From NCBI GenBank assembly GCA_944385095.1, contig CALWVS010000001.1, forward strand, positions 124,001-188,000: a stretch of 64,000 nt of DNA, read 5' to 3'. Below the pieces are notes generated by a model. That model saw only the letters and a program-made list of their open reading frames with translations, did not search any database and had not been told where the DNA came from. This DNA comes from an uncultured Oscillospiraceae bacterium (GTDB taxonomy: Bacteria > Bacillota > Clostridia > Oscillospirales > Oscillospiraceae). Positions 8,010 through 16,584 of this stretch are shown one piece after another (positions within the stretch are counted from its first letter, which is position 1; the number at the start of each line of letters is the position of its first letter). The position numbers and the translations under genes were made by a program.

Positions 8010-9164
8010 TTAGGGAAGATTGCCCCGTAAAATAGCAATCATATCCCAGACAGCGGTTTCTATATCCTGTCTGGTGCGCTCGAATAATCCCAATTTTAAC
8101 AGATTGATGATGGTAAGCATCACAGTGGGACCAAGTACCATACCCAAAACGCCGGCAAGACGCATACCAATGTAGATACTGATGAGAGATACAATAGGGG
8201 AAAGCCCAGTCTGGTCTCCTACAAATTTTGGTTCCCCTACTCGCCGGAATAAAGCGATGACACCCCAAATCAACATCAATTCAATGGCTTTTGGATAGTC
8301 CTGCATAAAAAGGGCAATGACAGCCCAAGGAACCATCACAGTACCTGCTCCAACGATAGGAATAAAATCCAAAATGGCAAGTCCCAGTGCCAGTAACAGA
8401 CCATAGGGCTGGCTGGTCATGAAAAACCCAATTAAGAGGATAAAAAAGACACCCACAGACAGCAGAAGTTCTGCACGGATATAGCCACCAAAGGCAGAGA
8501 GCGCAATATTGCGCACCTGTGAAAACAGATGTCTCAACTTGTGGTGGGTACGCTGTGCAATCTGGCTGCGTAAGTTGGAGTAGTCGGCTGTCATCATATA
8601 GGCAGCCATGAGATAGACAATGACGCCCAAGCCAAAAGAGGGGATACCCTTGGCAGCCTGACTGGTAGAGTCAATCAGGCGGTTTAAAATCTGAGGGACT
8701 GCACTGCCTAACCAGGAGAGAAAACTGTCCATCATAGATTGAATGGACTCATTAAACTGCACTGGAACCAGTGTAAATAAATGGGAAGAAGCCTGTTCCA
8801 GCTGTTCCATAAACTCCTGAAAACGGAATAACAAAGCATTCCAATTTTGTGCCAGAGAGAGAAGTTCCAACCCAGCCATATAGACTAAATATCCAATTCC
8901 TACACCAATTAAGCCAAACAGAAGCAATAAAATAAAGAGAGCAGAACATTTTTTGGGTAGTTTTAAGGTATGATGCAGTAGCAGAACCAACGGATGCAGA
9001 ATGGCAGCTGTGATGAGGGCAGCCACAAAGGGAGTAAGGAGAGAGAGCAGAGGAAGTCCCACAATTTTCAGGGCGAAATAAGCCATTAATAAAAGTAAAA
9101 TACGAATTCCAATGCGAAGCCAGAGTGCGCCCCGTTGGGACCAGGATAAGGGAACAGATTCCAT
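8010..9164 (-). CDS. AI-2E transporter family permease, YtvI-like
   Basis: Polytopic membrane protein of the AI-2E/PerM family: paired N-terminal helices, a soluble amphipathic region near residues 115-200, then further helices with the DFIPIVGAGTVMVPW and GMRLAGVLGMVLGP motifs. 384 residues fits the sporulation protein YtvI of Bacillus and Clostridia, whose transported substrate is unknown. The start at 9164 (MESVPLS) is preferred because AAAGG lies 9 bases before it; the ATG at 9173 abuts that site directly. It is transcribed away from the degV gene upstream, with a hairpin between them, so it probably has its own promoter. Other AI-2E members export small molecules, so the sporulation role is inference. 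Confidence 0.8.
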   Translation of the reverse strand: MESVPLSWSQRGALWLRIGIRILLLLMAYFALKIVGLPLLSLLTPFVAALITAAILHPLVLLLHHTLKLPKKCSALFILLLLFGLIGVGIGYLVYMAGLELLSLAQNWNALLFRFQEFMEQLEQASSHLFTLVPVQFNESIQSMMDSFLSWLGSAVPQILNRLIDSTSQAAKGIPSFGLGVIVYLMAAYMMTADYSNLRSQIAQRTHHKLRHLFSQVRNIALSAFGGYIRAELLLSVGVFFILLIGFFMTSQPYGLLLALGLAILDFIPIVGAGTVMVPWAVIALFMQDYPKAIELMLIWGVIALFRRVGEPKFVGDQTGLSPIVSLISIYIGMRLAGVLGMVLGPTVMLTIINLLKLGLFERTRQDIETAVWDMIAILRGNLP

Positions 9165-9205
9165 ATCAATCATCCTTTCCGTCCAGTACAGATAGAAACA
9201 GAACA

Positions 9206-9236
9206 GGCTCTATCTCAAAAAATGTGAGATAGAGCC
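9206..9236 (-). terminator. Hairpin after the degV gene
   Basis: A perfect 12-bp stem, GGCTCTATCTCA with its complement around a 7-base loop, begins 17 bases after the degV stop on the minus strand. The following sequence is only moderately T-rich. Confidence 0.6.
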
Positions 9237-9253
9237 GATGGCATACAAGGTCC

Positions 9254-10129
9254 TCAGGAACTGGATTTTTCCAGATAGACAAGACCAATGATATTGGGAC
9301 CGGCGTTGATGGCAATGACACCACCAATGGGGTACGTCATGGTAGAGTGTTCTCCCAAGGTCTGGGCACAGGCTTCCTCCATTTTGTGCGCTAACTCCTG
9401 ATTTTGACCACGGATGACAAAATAAGGTGTACCCTTTTGGCGACTATTTTCACACAGAGACAACAGGGTAGGAATCACATTTTTTTCTCCCCGTACTTTG
9501 TTTAGAATTTTAGAATCCCCATTTTCAAACGTCATAATGGGTTTTAGACCCAGAGCATCCCCCACAAATGCAGCCGCGGCGGACACACGACCAGATTTCT
9601 TTGCAAAACGCAAGTCTAAGGGGGCAAAAATCACCCGCACATGGTCAATCCAATGTTGCATAAAGGACAGAATTTCCTCTACACTGCTTCCAGCCTGTGC
9701 CATTTTGGCACCTTCCATCACAGCCCAGCCATAACTGAGGGTGTAGTTGTGGGAGTCTATAATGTGAATACGGAAGGTGTTTGTTGTGTCTGGGTACTCC
9801 TCATAAAATTCATCCCGAGCCTGTAAAGCGTTCTGGTAAGTAGCGGACCCCTTGGAATTGATAGAGGTATAAATCAGGTCAGTGGCACCTTCACGATAGG
9901 CAGCCTCATAACACTGATAAAACACAAAAGGGGTTAACTGTGCATGGGTGGGAATTTTGGGTGCTGCAAGGAGCATCTCATAAAATTCATCAGGGGTAAA
10001 ATCAAAGCCATCCTGATACTCTTTTACTCCCATAGCAATGGGAAAGGGTAGAACCTGAATACCTAACTGCTCACGGCTGTCTCTGGGAATATCAGCGGCA
10101 GAGTCAGTTACAAATTTAATGTGAGACAT
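9254..10129 (-). CDS. DegV family fatty-acid-binding protein
   Basis: Two-domain cytoplasmic protein of the DegV/FakB family, which binds a fatty acid and, in Firmicutes with FakA, presents it for phosphorylation. The opening VTDSAADIP and the SKGSATYQNA and AAFVGDALGLKPIM segments are characteristic. 291 residues is the standard length, and an AAGGAG site precedes the ATG. No fakA-like kinase gene is adjacent, so pairing with such a kinase is inferred from the family. A hairpin follows it on the minus strand, and the next upstream gene is 84 bases away. Confidence 0.88.
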   Translation of the reverse strand: MSHIKFVTDSAADIPRDSREQLGIQVLPFPIAMGVKEYQDGFDFTPDEFYEMLLAAPKIPTHAQLTPFVFYQCYEAAYREGATDLIYTSINSKGSATYQNALQARDEFYEEYPDTTNTFRIHIIDSHNYTLSYGWAVMEGAKMAQAGSSVEEILSFMQHWIDHVRVIFAPLDLRFAKKSGRVSAAAAFVGDALGLKPIMTFENGDSKILNKVRGEKNVIPTLLSLCENSRQKGTPYFVIRGQNQELAHKMEEACAQTLGEHSTMTYPIGGVIAINAGPNIIGLVYLEKSSS

Positions 10130-10212
10130 ATGGGGCTCTCCTTTATTTCAAAATGGAAGGGTACGCTGGTGCCATTATTACAGAAATTGAAAGACATGTC
10201 AACAAAGGGAAG

Positions 10213-10422
10213 CTACTCTGATTTCTTTTTCAATGGAATGCGGGTGCCATCCTCTTTTTGCAGATAGGTATTGGAGAGCTGGGCTTCCAAATTTGCTTTC
10301 ACACTGTCAATGTATTCCCGACGCAACAGGGCACGCTCTTTGGTTTCCTCTGGGGTTAATCCCTCTGGGCTTTTGGCTTTGCGTGCCAGTTCATTGATTC
10401 GGTCAATTTTATACTGTTCCAT
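10213..10422 (-). CDS. DUF896 (YnzC/UPF0291) small protein
   Basis: 69-residue basic protein with the DUF896 signature: a helical hairpin that includes INELARKAKSPEGLTPEE and RALLRREYI, then a short polar tail rich in lysine. Family members are small cytoplasmic proteins with no settled function; one Bacillus member is linked to the SOS/DNA-damage region. It lies 19 bases downstream of ylmH on the same strand and is probably cotranscribed with it. An AAGGAG site precedes the start. Confidence 0.85.
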   Translation of the reverse strand: MEQYKIDRINELARKAKSPEGLTPEETKERALLRREYIDSVKANLEAQLSNTYLQKEDGTRIPLKKKSE

Positions 10423-10441
10423 ACAAAACTCCTTGTATTCT

Positions 10442-11242
10442 TCAAATATATCGCTCCAACAGAAGCATCATTCGCCCTTTTTTGGACTGTCCCAATACTT
10501 CTTTTACCACACATTTTCCAAGCCCACGACAGGACAGCACATCCCCCTGTGTTACCAGTCGGTCTGCTTTGACACACTCCCGATGGTTCACAGAGACCCG
10601 CCCCGCAGAAATCAAATCAGATGCCTTAGCACGTGAGGTGGAAAATCCGCAGGCGAGGACACTATCCAGCCGTAGAGTGGCAACGGTATCACGGATGGTT
10701 TTCACTTGTGGTGGTTTTGGATGGAGCAGAGAAAGGGGAATTTCCCGTAACTGTAAAGTCCAACGTCCAGCAGAGTTCCATTGACTTAACACAATAGGCA
10801 GAGTTTCACGCAGCAAAATGAGCTGACAGGTCCCAGCATCCAGAAAGAGGTCCCCCAGCTTTTCACGAGTCAGCCCCAATCCCATCAAGCTGCCTAACAT
10901 GTCTCGATGGGACAGGGTGGCATCGGTGGGAAATGTGGTTTCTATGGCAGCCAGTGTGTCATCTGAGCCATCCAGAATCCCATCCTCATCCTGCCAGTCT
11001 GGGAGAAAAAAGCAGACTTTTCGTTCTGCCTGCCCATGCCCACCCCAGAAAATATGTCTGGGATGCCCACAGTGGGGCAGGATATCAGCAATGGCTGCCT
11101 GTTCACTGGGAGAGAGAAAAGAAGTGGAGGCAGGTATATTGTGGTTCTGTGCAAGAGACAGCTTATCCAGTGCCCGTGACAACAAGATACGCTCCTCTGA
11201 ATTTTTTCCATAGCGGTCGAGCAATTCAGTTTTTGATTTCAT
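10442..11242 (-). CDS. ylmH: YlmH-family S4-domain RNA-binding protein
   Basis: 266-residue protein with the YlmH layout. The N-terminal part includes the HPRHIFWGGHGQAERKV stretch, the middle contains FPTDATLSHRDMLGSLMGLGLTREKLGDL, split here as two adjoining motifs. A C-terminal S4 domain lies at about residues 185-250, with SRAKASDLISAGRVSVNH and GDVLSCRGLGK. YlmH binds RNA; in Bacillus it belongs to the dcw-distal ylm cluster near ftsZ and divIVA and has been linked to ribosome-associated quality control. Here it is not with division genes but heads a two-gene unit with the DUF896 gene. The ribosome site (ATAGGA) is weak, so the start is a little uncertain. Confidence 0.87.
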   Translation of the reverse strand: MKSKTELLDRYGKNSEERILLSRALDKLSLAQNHNIPASTSFLSPSEQAAIADILPHCGHPRHIFWGGHGQAERKVCFFLPDWQDEDGILDGSDDTLAAIETTFPTDATLSHRDMLGSLMGLGLTREKLGDLFLDAGTCQLILLRETLPIVLSQWNSAGRWTLQLREIPLSLLHPKPPQVKTIRDTVATLRLDSVLACGFSTSRAKASDLISAGRVSVNHRECVKADRLVTQGDVLSCRGLGKCVVKEVLGQSKKGRMMLLLERYI

Positions 11243-11356
11243 ATTCCTATCTCATTTCTGTGAGGTTCCCTGTCAGTATAGGGGTTTCCAGTCATTCCGT
11301 CAAGTGATATTCTCCATACCATCTGTCATATAAAAGAGAGGAGAGAGAAGACAGAC

Positions 11357-11385
11357 TTGTTATTCTATGCGATTTGCACTATAAT
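11357..11385 (+). promoter_or_regulatory. Sigma-A promoter of the DUF3048 lipoprotein gene
   Basis: TTGTTA (11357-11362), a 17-base spacer and TATAAT (11380-11385) lie about 32 bases before the start codon. Confidence 0.7.
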
Positions 11386-11417
11386 AAGGGGGATTATCAC
11401 AAGTGAGGAGGGCAATG

Positions 11418-12515
11418 ATGTACAATAAAATGAGAGGGATTGCACTGCTGTGTGCAATGATTACCATAGGCAGCATGACAGCTTGCCAAAAACAGGAAGA
11501 AGCGTCCTCGGAGAGTTCACAGGAGGAGACCATCTCTGTTCTGGCACCTGTGGAGGAGCCAGAGCCGGAACCAGAACCAGTATTGCCCTATCTCAATCCA
11601 TTGACAGGAGAGAGACAGGCAGAGGACAATGCAAACAATCGCCCTGTTGCAATTATGCTCAATAATTTAAAAAAAGCACTGCCTCAGCTTGGTGTGGGAC
11701 AGGCGGATATTATCTATGAAGCCCCCGCTGAGGGTGGCATTACCCGTATGATGGCTGTATTTCAGTCGGTGGATGATGTGGGTCAGATTGGCTCTGTCCG
11801 TTCTGCCAGAGAATATTATGTCTCTCTGGCATTGGGACATGATGCCCTTTATCTCCACGCCGGCGGCAGCCCTGGGGCTTATACTGCCATCAAAGAGTGG
11901 GGTGTGGCAGCGTTTGACTGTGTGAATGGTCCCTATGAGGGGACGCTTTTTTGGAGAGATCAAGATAGAAGAAAAAATATGGGCTATGAACATAGTGTCA
12001 TTACAACAGGGGAAACCATCTCTGAACTGATGCCCACCTATTCTTATAGACTGACCCATAAAGAGGGGTATGAATATCCAATCCACTTTCTGGATGAGGA
12101 TGAGCAGGCACAGGGCAGTTCGGCTGTGCAGGTAGAGGTTCCATTTTCTACTTATAAAACAGGTGTGTTTTCCTATCAGGAGGACACAGGACTATATGAA
12201 GTTTTGGAGTATGGAAAGCCCTATGTGGATGGCAATACAGGAGAACAGGTGGAAGTAAAAAATGTGTTGGTTCTGTTCACAGATGTATCTCTCATTGCTG
12301 GTGATGAGGCAGGGCGACTGGATGTACGCACCACTGGTACAGGGGAGGGAAAATTTTTCTGTGATGGAACTGTACAGGATATTACATGGTCGAAAAAAAC
12401 AAACAGCACCCCACTTTCTTACTATCAACAGGATGGGACCCCGCTGGAACTGGGTGTGGGAAAAACCTATGTGAATGTAGTAGATGATGGAACAGAACTT
12501 GTCATTACGGAGTGA
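11418..12515 (+). CDS. DUF3048 lipoprotein (YerB-like)
   Basis: The ATG at 11418 or 11415 follows GAGGAGG; the frame from GTG 11403 contains that site and is not used. A short basic N-terminus and hydrophobic helix end in SMTAC, a lipobox, so the mature protein would be lipid-anchored at Cys. A Glu/Pro-rich spacer (PEPEPEPV) follows. The DUF3048 N domain includes NNRPVAIMLNN, GQADIIYEAPAEGGITRMMAVF and IGSVRSAREYY; the C domain near residues 240-365 includes KNVLVLF and TWSK. YerB of Bacillus is of unknown function. The next gene, ogt, is 5 bases away and probably cotranscribed. Confidence 0.85.
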   Translation: MYNKMRGIALLCAMITIGSMTACQKQEEASSESSQEETISVLAPVEEPEPEPEPVLPYLNPLTGERQAEDNANNRPVAIMLNNLKKALPQLGVGQADIIYEAPAEGGITRMMAVFQSVDDVGQIGSVRSAREYYVSLALGHDALYLHAGGSPGAYTAIKEWGVAAFDCVNGPYEGTLFWRDQDRRKNMGYEHSVITTGETISELMPTYSYRLTHKEGYEYPIHFLDEDEQAQGSSAVQVEVPFSTYKTGVFSYQEDTGLYEVLEYGKPYVDGNTGEQVEVKNVLVLFTDVSLIAGDEAGRLDVRTTGTGEGKFFCDGTVQDITWSKKTNSTPLSYYQQDGTPLELGVGKTYVNVVDDGTELVITE

Positions 12516-12520
12516 GGAAT

Positions 12521-13000
12521 ATGGAATTTTTACTGTGTGATACTCCATTTGGTCAAATAGGAATAGGGCAGGAGGAGGAAGTCTTGGTGCGGCTCTACCT
12601 GCCCAATACCCCTGTGCCACATCTCATTTCCAGAGAAACTCCACTACTAAAGGAGGCAGAGGAACAACTGCTTGCCTACTGTGCAGGGGAACGAAAGGAG
12701 TTTTCATTGCCATTCCAATTTAAGGGCACTGAATTTCAAAAAGAAGTGTGGCATTTTTTGATGAAAATTCCATATGGAACTGTGTGTACCTATGGAGAGG
12801 TGGCAGAAGCTGTGGGAAAACCCAAAGCTTTTCAGGCAGTGGGTGCAGCCATTGGAAAAAATCCACTTCCTATTTTTGTCCCCTGTCACAGAGTATTAGG
12901 GATAGATGGGAGTTTGACCGGGTATGCAGGTGGGTTAGAATTAAAGGCACAGCTTTTGACTTTAGAGGGAATTGCATGGAGAGAACGGGAAAGACCATAG
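12521..13000 (+). CDS. ogt: Methylated-DNA--protein-cysteine S-methyltransferase
   Basis: Suicide repair enzyme that moves the methyl group of O6-methylguanine to its own cysteine. The acceptor lies in VPCHRVLG near residue 127, after the helix-turn-helix segment with YGTVCTYGEVAEAVG and the hinge residues QAVGAAIGKNP. The final GYAGGLELKAQLLTLE is also typical. 159 residues fits Ogt/MGMT without an AraC-type Ada domain. The ATG at 12521 is preferred over the GTG at 12512 because GTGAGGA lies just before it. It follows the lipoprotein gene by 5 bases, so translation may be coupled. Confidence 0.94.
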   Translation: MEFLLCDTPFGQIGIGQEEEVLVRLYLPNTPVPHLISRETPLLKEAEEQLLAYCAGERKEFSLPFQFKGTEFQKEVWHFLMKIPYGTVCTYGEVAEAVGKPKAFQAVGAAIGKNPLPIFVPCHRVLGIDGSLTGYAGGLELKAQLLTLEGIAWRERERP

Positions 13001-13029
13001 TTTTTACCTAAAATCACCATGAATTTTTC

Positions 13030-13059
13030 TTGAATCTGAAACGGAAATTGTGTTATACT
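13030..13059 (+). promoter_or_regulatory. Sigma-A promoter of mgtE
   Basis: TTGAAT (13030-13035), an 18-base spacer and TATACT (13054-13059). The start site would be near 13066, leaving a leader of about 265 bases before the mgtE start. Confidence 0.65.
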
Positions 13060-13065
13060 GAGTTT

Positions 13066-13332
13066 GTATGTAGAAAACTGTTTCCCTTATCCGTCTATAC
13101 GGGTAAGGGAAGTTCTTAATCTGGAAGGGACGTAGAATCTGATGGAAGACCGAAGTTGCAGCAGGGATGCAAAGGACTGCTGCCACAAACAGGAGGCGAC
13201 GGAGTGAGGACGATAAGTTCTATTCTATGGCTGCCTGAAGGTTTGTATGCGGTGGAGGTACAGAGAGGAGAGACTCTGTGCCTTTTGTGTCCCCTGAAGT
13301 GAGTTAGAATGGAAAAGGGGGAACTTTTCACA
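13066..13332 (+). promoter_or_regulatory. Structured 5' leader of mgtE, probable cis-regulatory RNA
   Basis: The leader carries a first hairpin, CCCTTATCCGT paired with ACGGGTAAGGG (about 13084-13109), and a second, GCAGCAG with CTGCTGC (13159-13183). Just before the gene, GGTACAGAG pairs with CTCTGTGCC (13256-13282) and TTTTGTGT follows, like a terminator. AGGGAC near 13126 could pair with GTCCCCT near 13289 and compete with that hairpin. This is the layout of a riboswitch with a terminator platform, and the gene encodes a magnesium channel. The strings I know from the M-box class were not found, so the class is left open. Confidence 0.5.
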
Positions 13333-14703
13333 ATGCACGAAAATTATGATTTGGAATTGTTGCTGGAACTGGTGAAGGGAAAGCAATTTCGCCGTCTGCG
13401 TGAGCTGCTGGAGGGGATGAACGAGGTAGATATTGCAGAGTTTTTGGACGAACTGGGTCCAGAAGAACTGCTCATTGTATTTCGTCTGTTGCCAAAAGAG
13501 ATGGCAGCCGATGTATTTACAGAACTGGAGGACTCGGATGATCAGGAACGATTGATCAATGCGTTCAGTGACCAGGAGTTGCGGGATGTGTTGGATGAGC
13601 TCTATTTGGATGATACAGTAGATGTCATCGAGGACATGCCAGCCAATGTGGTCTCTCGTATTTTGCGCAACAGTGATTCAGCAACCAGAAGTCAAATTAA
13701 CCAGTTGCTCAACTATCCAAAGGATTCGGCAGGTTCTATTATGACCACGGAATATGTGTATCTCCACCCAAACGCCACAGTGGAGGAATCCTTTGCCCGC
13801 ATTCGCAAGGTAGGCATGGACAAAGAGACCATTTACACCTGTTATGTGACTCAACGAAGAATTTTGTTGGGAGTGGTAACAGTGCGGCGGATGCTCCTGT
13901 CCAGCTATGAGACACGGATTCGGGATATTATGGAGACCAATGTGCTGTCCGTCAATACCCATGAGGATAAGGAAGATGTGGCACAGACATTGAATAAGTA
14001 TGCCCTGTCTGCCCTGCCCGTGGTGGATGCAGAAAACCGTCTGGTGGGAATCGTAACGTTTGACGATGCAATGGACGTCATTGAGGATGAGACAACGGAA
14101 GACTTTGAAAAAATGGCAGCCATTTTGCCCAGTGACAAGCCATATTTAAAAACGGGTGTGCTGGAAACATGGCGGGCCAGAATACCATGGCTTTTGCTGC
14201 TGATGCTGTCGGCAACCTTTACAGGCATTATCATTACCAGTTTTGAAGGAGCACTGGCAGCCTGTGTGGTTCTCACTTCATTTATTCCTATGCTGTCAGG
14301 GACGGGAGGAAATTCTGGTTCCCAATCTTCGGTGGCCATTATTCGTGCTCTGTCGCTGGATGAAGTGGAATTTTCAGATATGTTGTCTGTGGTGTGGAAA
14401 GAAATCCGAGTGGCAGTGCTATGTGGGGTCTGTCTGGCGGTGGCAAATTTTATAAAAATGATGTTGGTGGATCGTTGGTTGATGGGGAATGAGGAAGTGA
14501 CCCCTATGGTTGCACTGGTGGTTTGCCTCACACTGGTGTTTACAGTGCTGTGTGCCAAAGTGGTGGGTTGCACATTGCCTATGGCAGCAGAAAAAATAGG
14601 GATTGACCCAGCTGTGATGGCTTCCCCTTTTATTACAACGATTGTAGATGCCATGTCCCTTTTGATTTATTTCTTCATAGCAACAAATCTTTTGCACCTA
14701 TAA
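13333..14703 (+). CDS. mgtE: Magnesium channel MgtE
   Basis: Dimeric Mg2+ channel of the plasma membrane. The N-terminal helical domain (about residues 1-120) shows the acidic repeat style of MgtE. Two CBS domains follow at about 125-250, with SAGSIMTTEYVYL and SALPVVDAENRLVGIVTFDDAMDVI. Five membrane helices end the protein, with the pore signature GTGGNSGSQSS near residue 330. When cytosolic Mg2+ is high, the N and CBS domains close the pore. The ATG at 13333 is preferred because AGGGGGAA lies 9 bases before it; the frame from 13309 would include the site. 456 residues is standard. The structured leader suggests Mg2+-linked control. Confidence 0.95.
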   Translation: MHENYDLELLLELVKGKQFRRLRELLEGMNEVDIAEFLDELGPEELLIVFRLLPKEMAADVFTELEDSDDQERLINAFSDQELRDVLDELYLDDTVDVIEDMPANVVSRILRNSDSATRSQINQLLNYPKDSAGSIMTTEYVYLHPNATVEESFARIRKVGMDKETIYTCYVTQRRILLGVVTVRRMLLSSYETRIRDIMETNVLSVNTHEDKEDVAQTLNKYALSALPVVDAENRLVGIVTFDDAMDVIEDETTEDFEKMAAILPSDKPYLKTGVLETWRARIPWLLLLMLSATFTGIIITSFEGALAACVVLTSFIPMLSGTGGNSGSQSSVAIIRALSLDEVEFSDMLSVVWKEIRVAVLCGVCLAVANFIKMMLVDRWLMGNEEVTPMVALVVCLTLVFTVLCAKVVGCTLPMAAEKIGIDPAVMASPFITTIVDAMSLLIYFFIATNLLHL

Positions 14704-14708
14704 AAGAT

Positions 14709-14743
14709 GTGCCTCTAACTATGGATGGTTAGGGGCACTTTTT
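14709..14743 (+). terminator. Terminator of mgtE
   Basis: GTGCCTCTAAC pairs with GTTAGGGGCAC around an 8-base loop, followed by TTTTT, immediately after the mgtE stop. Confidence 0.88.
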
Positions 14744-14814
14744 GTGAATTGATAGACAAAGATGGAAAATCTGGATATAATAAAGGAAAATTCACAGGAA
14801 AGAAAGGAATAGGT

Positions 14815-15987
14815 ATGGAAATTAATGGAGAGCAGGTCAATGGACAAGTCCACTACCACCAGCTCAATTTATCACCAGAAATCAGAAAAGCACTGGACAG
14901 TATGGGGTATCAACAGGCAACAGCCATTCAAGGAGGAGCCATTCCCTATTTTATGAAATATCGGGATGTGATTGCAAAGGCACCCACTGGCACAGGGAAA
15001 ACGTTTGCCTTTGGAATTCCAATGGTAGAACATATTGACCCGAAGGCAACCCATGTGATGGCTCTGGTGCTTGCCCCAACCAGGGAACTGGCAATCCAGA
15101 TACAGGATGAGCTGAGGGGGTTGTGTGCCTACAAAGAGGGGGTTCGCTGTGTCTGTCTCTATGGTGGGCAGCCCATCCAGAAACAAATTATGCAGATGAA
15201 AAAAAGACCACAAATTGTGGTCGCTACACCGGGAAGATTGATGGACCATATGAAACGCCGTACCATCCGTCTGGGTAAAGTGGAAACGGTGGTATTGGAT
15301 GAAGCAGACCGCATGTTGGATATGGGATTCATCAAAGATGTGACCTACATTTTAGACCACATCCCAGAACGGAAAAATTTGGGGCTGTTTTCTGCCACTA
15401 TTTCCAGAGAAGTCATGGATATTTCATGGGTATACCAGAGAGACCCTGTGGAGATTACAGTGCAGGCAGATGAGCAAAATAAACCTGATATAACGCAGTA
15501 CTGTATTGAAGTAGAGCGAGGCGAAAAAGTGGATTTGATGATACGGTTGATGGATTTGGGGGAATTTGAACGTGTCATTGTGTTTTGTAATACAAAAAAT
15601 ATGGTAGATCGGGTGTGTGGGCTGCTGCGAATGGATAATATATCCTGTCAGGGCATTCATGGGGATATGCCACAGAACGTGCGAGAAAGGACCTTAAAGG
15701 CATTTCGAGATGGAAAGGCAAGGGTGCTGGTTGCCACCGATGTGGCAGCGAGAGGTTTGGATATTGATGATGTGGATGTGGTTTTCAATTTTGATGTACC
15801 AGAAGAAAATGAATATTATATCCATCGGATTGGGCGTACAGGCAGGGCAAAGAGGCATGGTGTAGCTTATACATTGGTTTCTTCTGTGACAGAGTCTGTC
15901 CGAATAGAAAACATGATGAGACAGACAGGGATGGAACTGCAACCGGTTGTACTCAATGAACAGGGGGAGTTGGTGAGGTGTTCATAG
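14815..15987 (+). CDS. DEAD-box RNA helicase
   Basis: ATP-dependent RNA helicase with two RecA-like domains and almost no C-terminal extension. The Q motif region (YQQATAIQGGAIP), motif I APTGTGKT, Ia APTRELAIQ, Ib TPGRL, II DEAD (VLDEADRM), III SAT, IV VIVFCNT, V ATDVAARGLD and VI HRIGRTGRA are all present in order. The ATG at 14815 has an AAAGGAATAG site; the frame back to 14725 would run through the mgtE terminator. At 390 residues it resembles the core of CshA/RhlE without the RNA-binding tail, so a role in mRNA turnover, ribosome assembly or cold growth is inference. It probably heads a unit with the two genes after it. Confidence 0.92.
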   Translation: MEINGEQVNGQVHYHQLNLSPEIRKALDSMGYQQATAIQGGAIPYFMKYRDVIAKAPTGTGKTFAFGIPMVEHIDPKATHVMALVLAPTRELAIQIQDELRGLCAYKEGVRCVCLYGGQPIQKQIMQMKKRPQIVVATPGRLMDHMKRRTIRLGKVETVVLDEADRMLDMGFIKDVTYILDHIPERKNLGLFSATISREVMDISWVYQRDPVEITVQADEQNKPDITQYCIEVERGEKVDLMIRLMDLGEFERVIVFCNTKNMVDRVCGLLRMDNISCQGIHGDMPQNVRERTLKAFRDGKARVLVATDVAARGLDIDDVDVVFNFDVPEENEYYIHRIGRTGRAKRHGVAYTLVSSVTESVRIENMMRQTGMELQPVVLNEQGELVRCS

Positions 15988-15990
15988 ATT

Positions 15991-16584
15991 ATGGCTCCAA
16001 AGAAAAGCATTTGGTTGGATTTTTTTGCTTGCTTTCTGATCCCAGCGTATACCCTTCTGTTTGCTGGGACGGTACAGTGGTTTGGGACTAATTTTTCTGT
16101 GCTTGCAGTGACAGGACCAAAACATTACCGTGGTTTTTTGCTGTGGGGGCTAATGGCAGGTAGTTTTTTCCTGGTGATGCTCTACCGGCTTAGCGGTACC
16201 TGTGCCCAGCGTAGACAACAGACCTGGGTGAGAGGTGTGACTGTGACAGCCTGTGGCAGCTTAATCAGTGCCATTATGGTGCCCTATTTGCCTGCCTATT
16301 TTCCACGCTATGCAAAGCTCCATATTGTCCTTGCGTTTGCAGCCTGTGTGCTGTTGATGGTGGCAATTTTGTGTCTGTTGCTCTGGTGGGAAAAGGAGAG
16401 CAGAGGCTATTATAAAAGACAAATGACCATATGGAAGCTGATTGTAGCAGGTTCAGGGCTTATTTTTTGGATGGGTGGTATGGTAACGACTGCCCTTGAA
16501 GTATTTTTTACCATTACAACTACCCTGCTGGTGCGTAAGGTGTGGCTGGTGCGAGTGGTACACAGAAATGGAGGAGAAGATTAG
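15991..16584 (+). CDS. Integral membrane protein of unknown function
   Basis: I do not recognise a family. The 197-residue product is mostly hydrophobic, with about five predicted membrane segments: near residues 5-28, 48-68, 80-105, 110-130 and 148-185, separated by short basic loops (RRQQTW, WEKESRGYYKRQ). The start lies 3 bases after the helicase stop with no strong ribosome site of its own, so translational coupling is likely. The following GNAT gene begins directly after its stop. No catalytic motif is visible. Confidence 0.7.
   Translation: MAPKKSIWLDFFACFLIPAYTLLFAGTVQWFGTNFSVLAVTGPKHYRGFLLWGLMAGSFFLVMLYRLSGTCAQRRQQTWVRGVTVTACGSLISAIMVPYLPAYFPRYAKLHIVLAFAACVLLMVAILCLLLWWEKESRGYYKRQMTIWKLIVAGSGLIFWMGGMVTTALEVFFTITTTLLVRKVWLVRVVHRNGGED

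Noticed and set aside
13066..13332. M-box or cobalamin riboswitch assignment for the mgtE leader
   Set aside because: The conserved strings of either class, as far as I remember them, were not found. Only a structured leader is claimed.
13905..14654. 249-residue frame antisense to mgtE
   Set aside because: mgtE is fully supported by CBS and pore motifs; the opposite frame shows Ser/Thr-rich nonsense sequence and no start signal.
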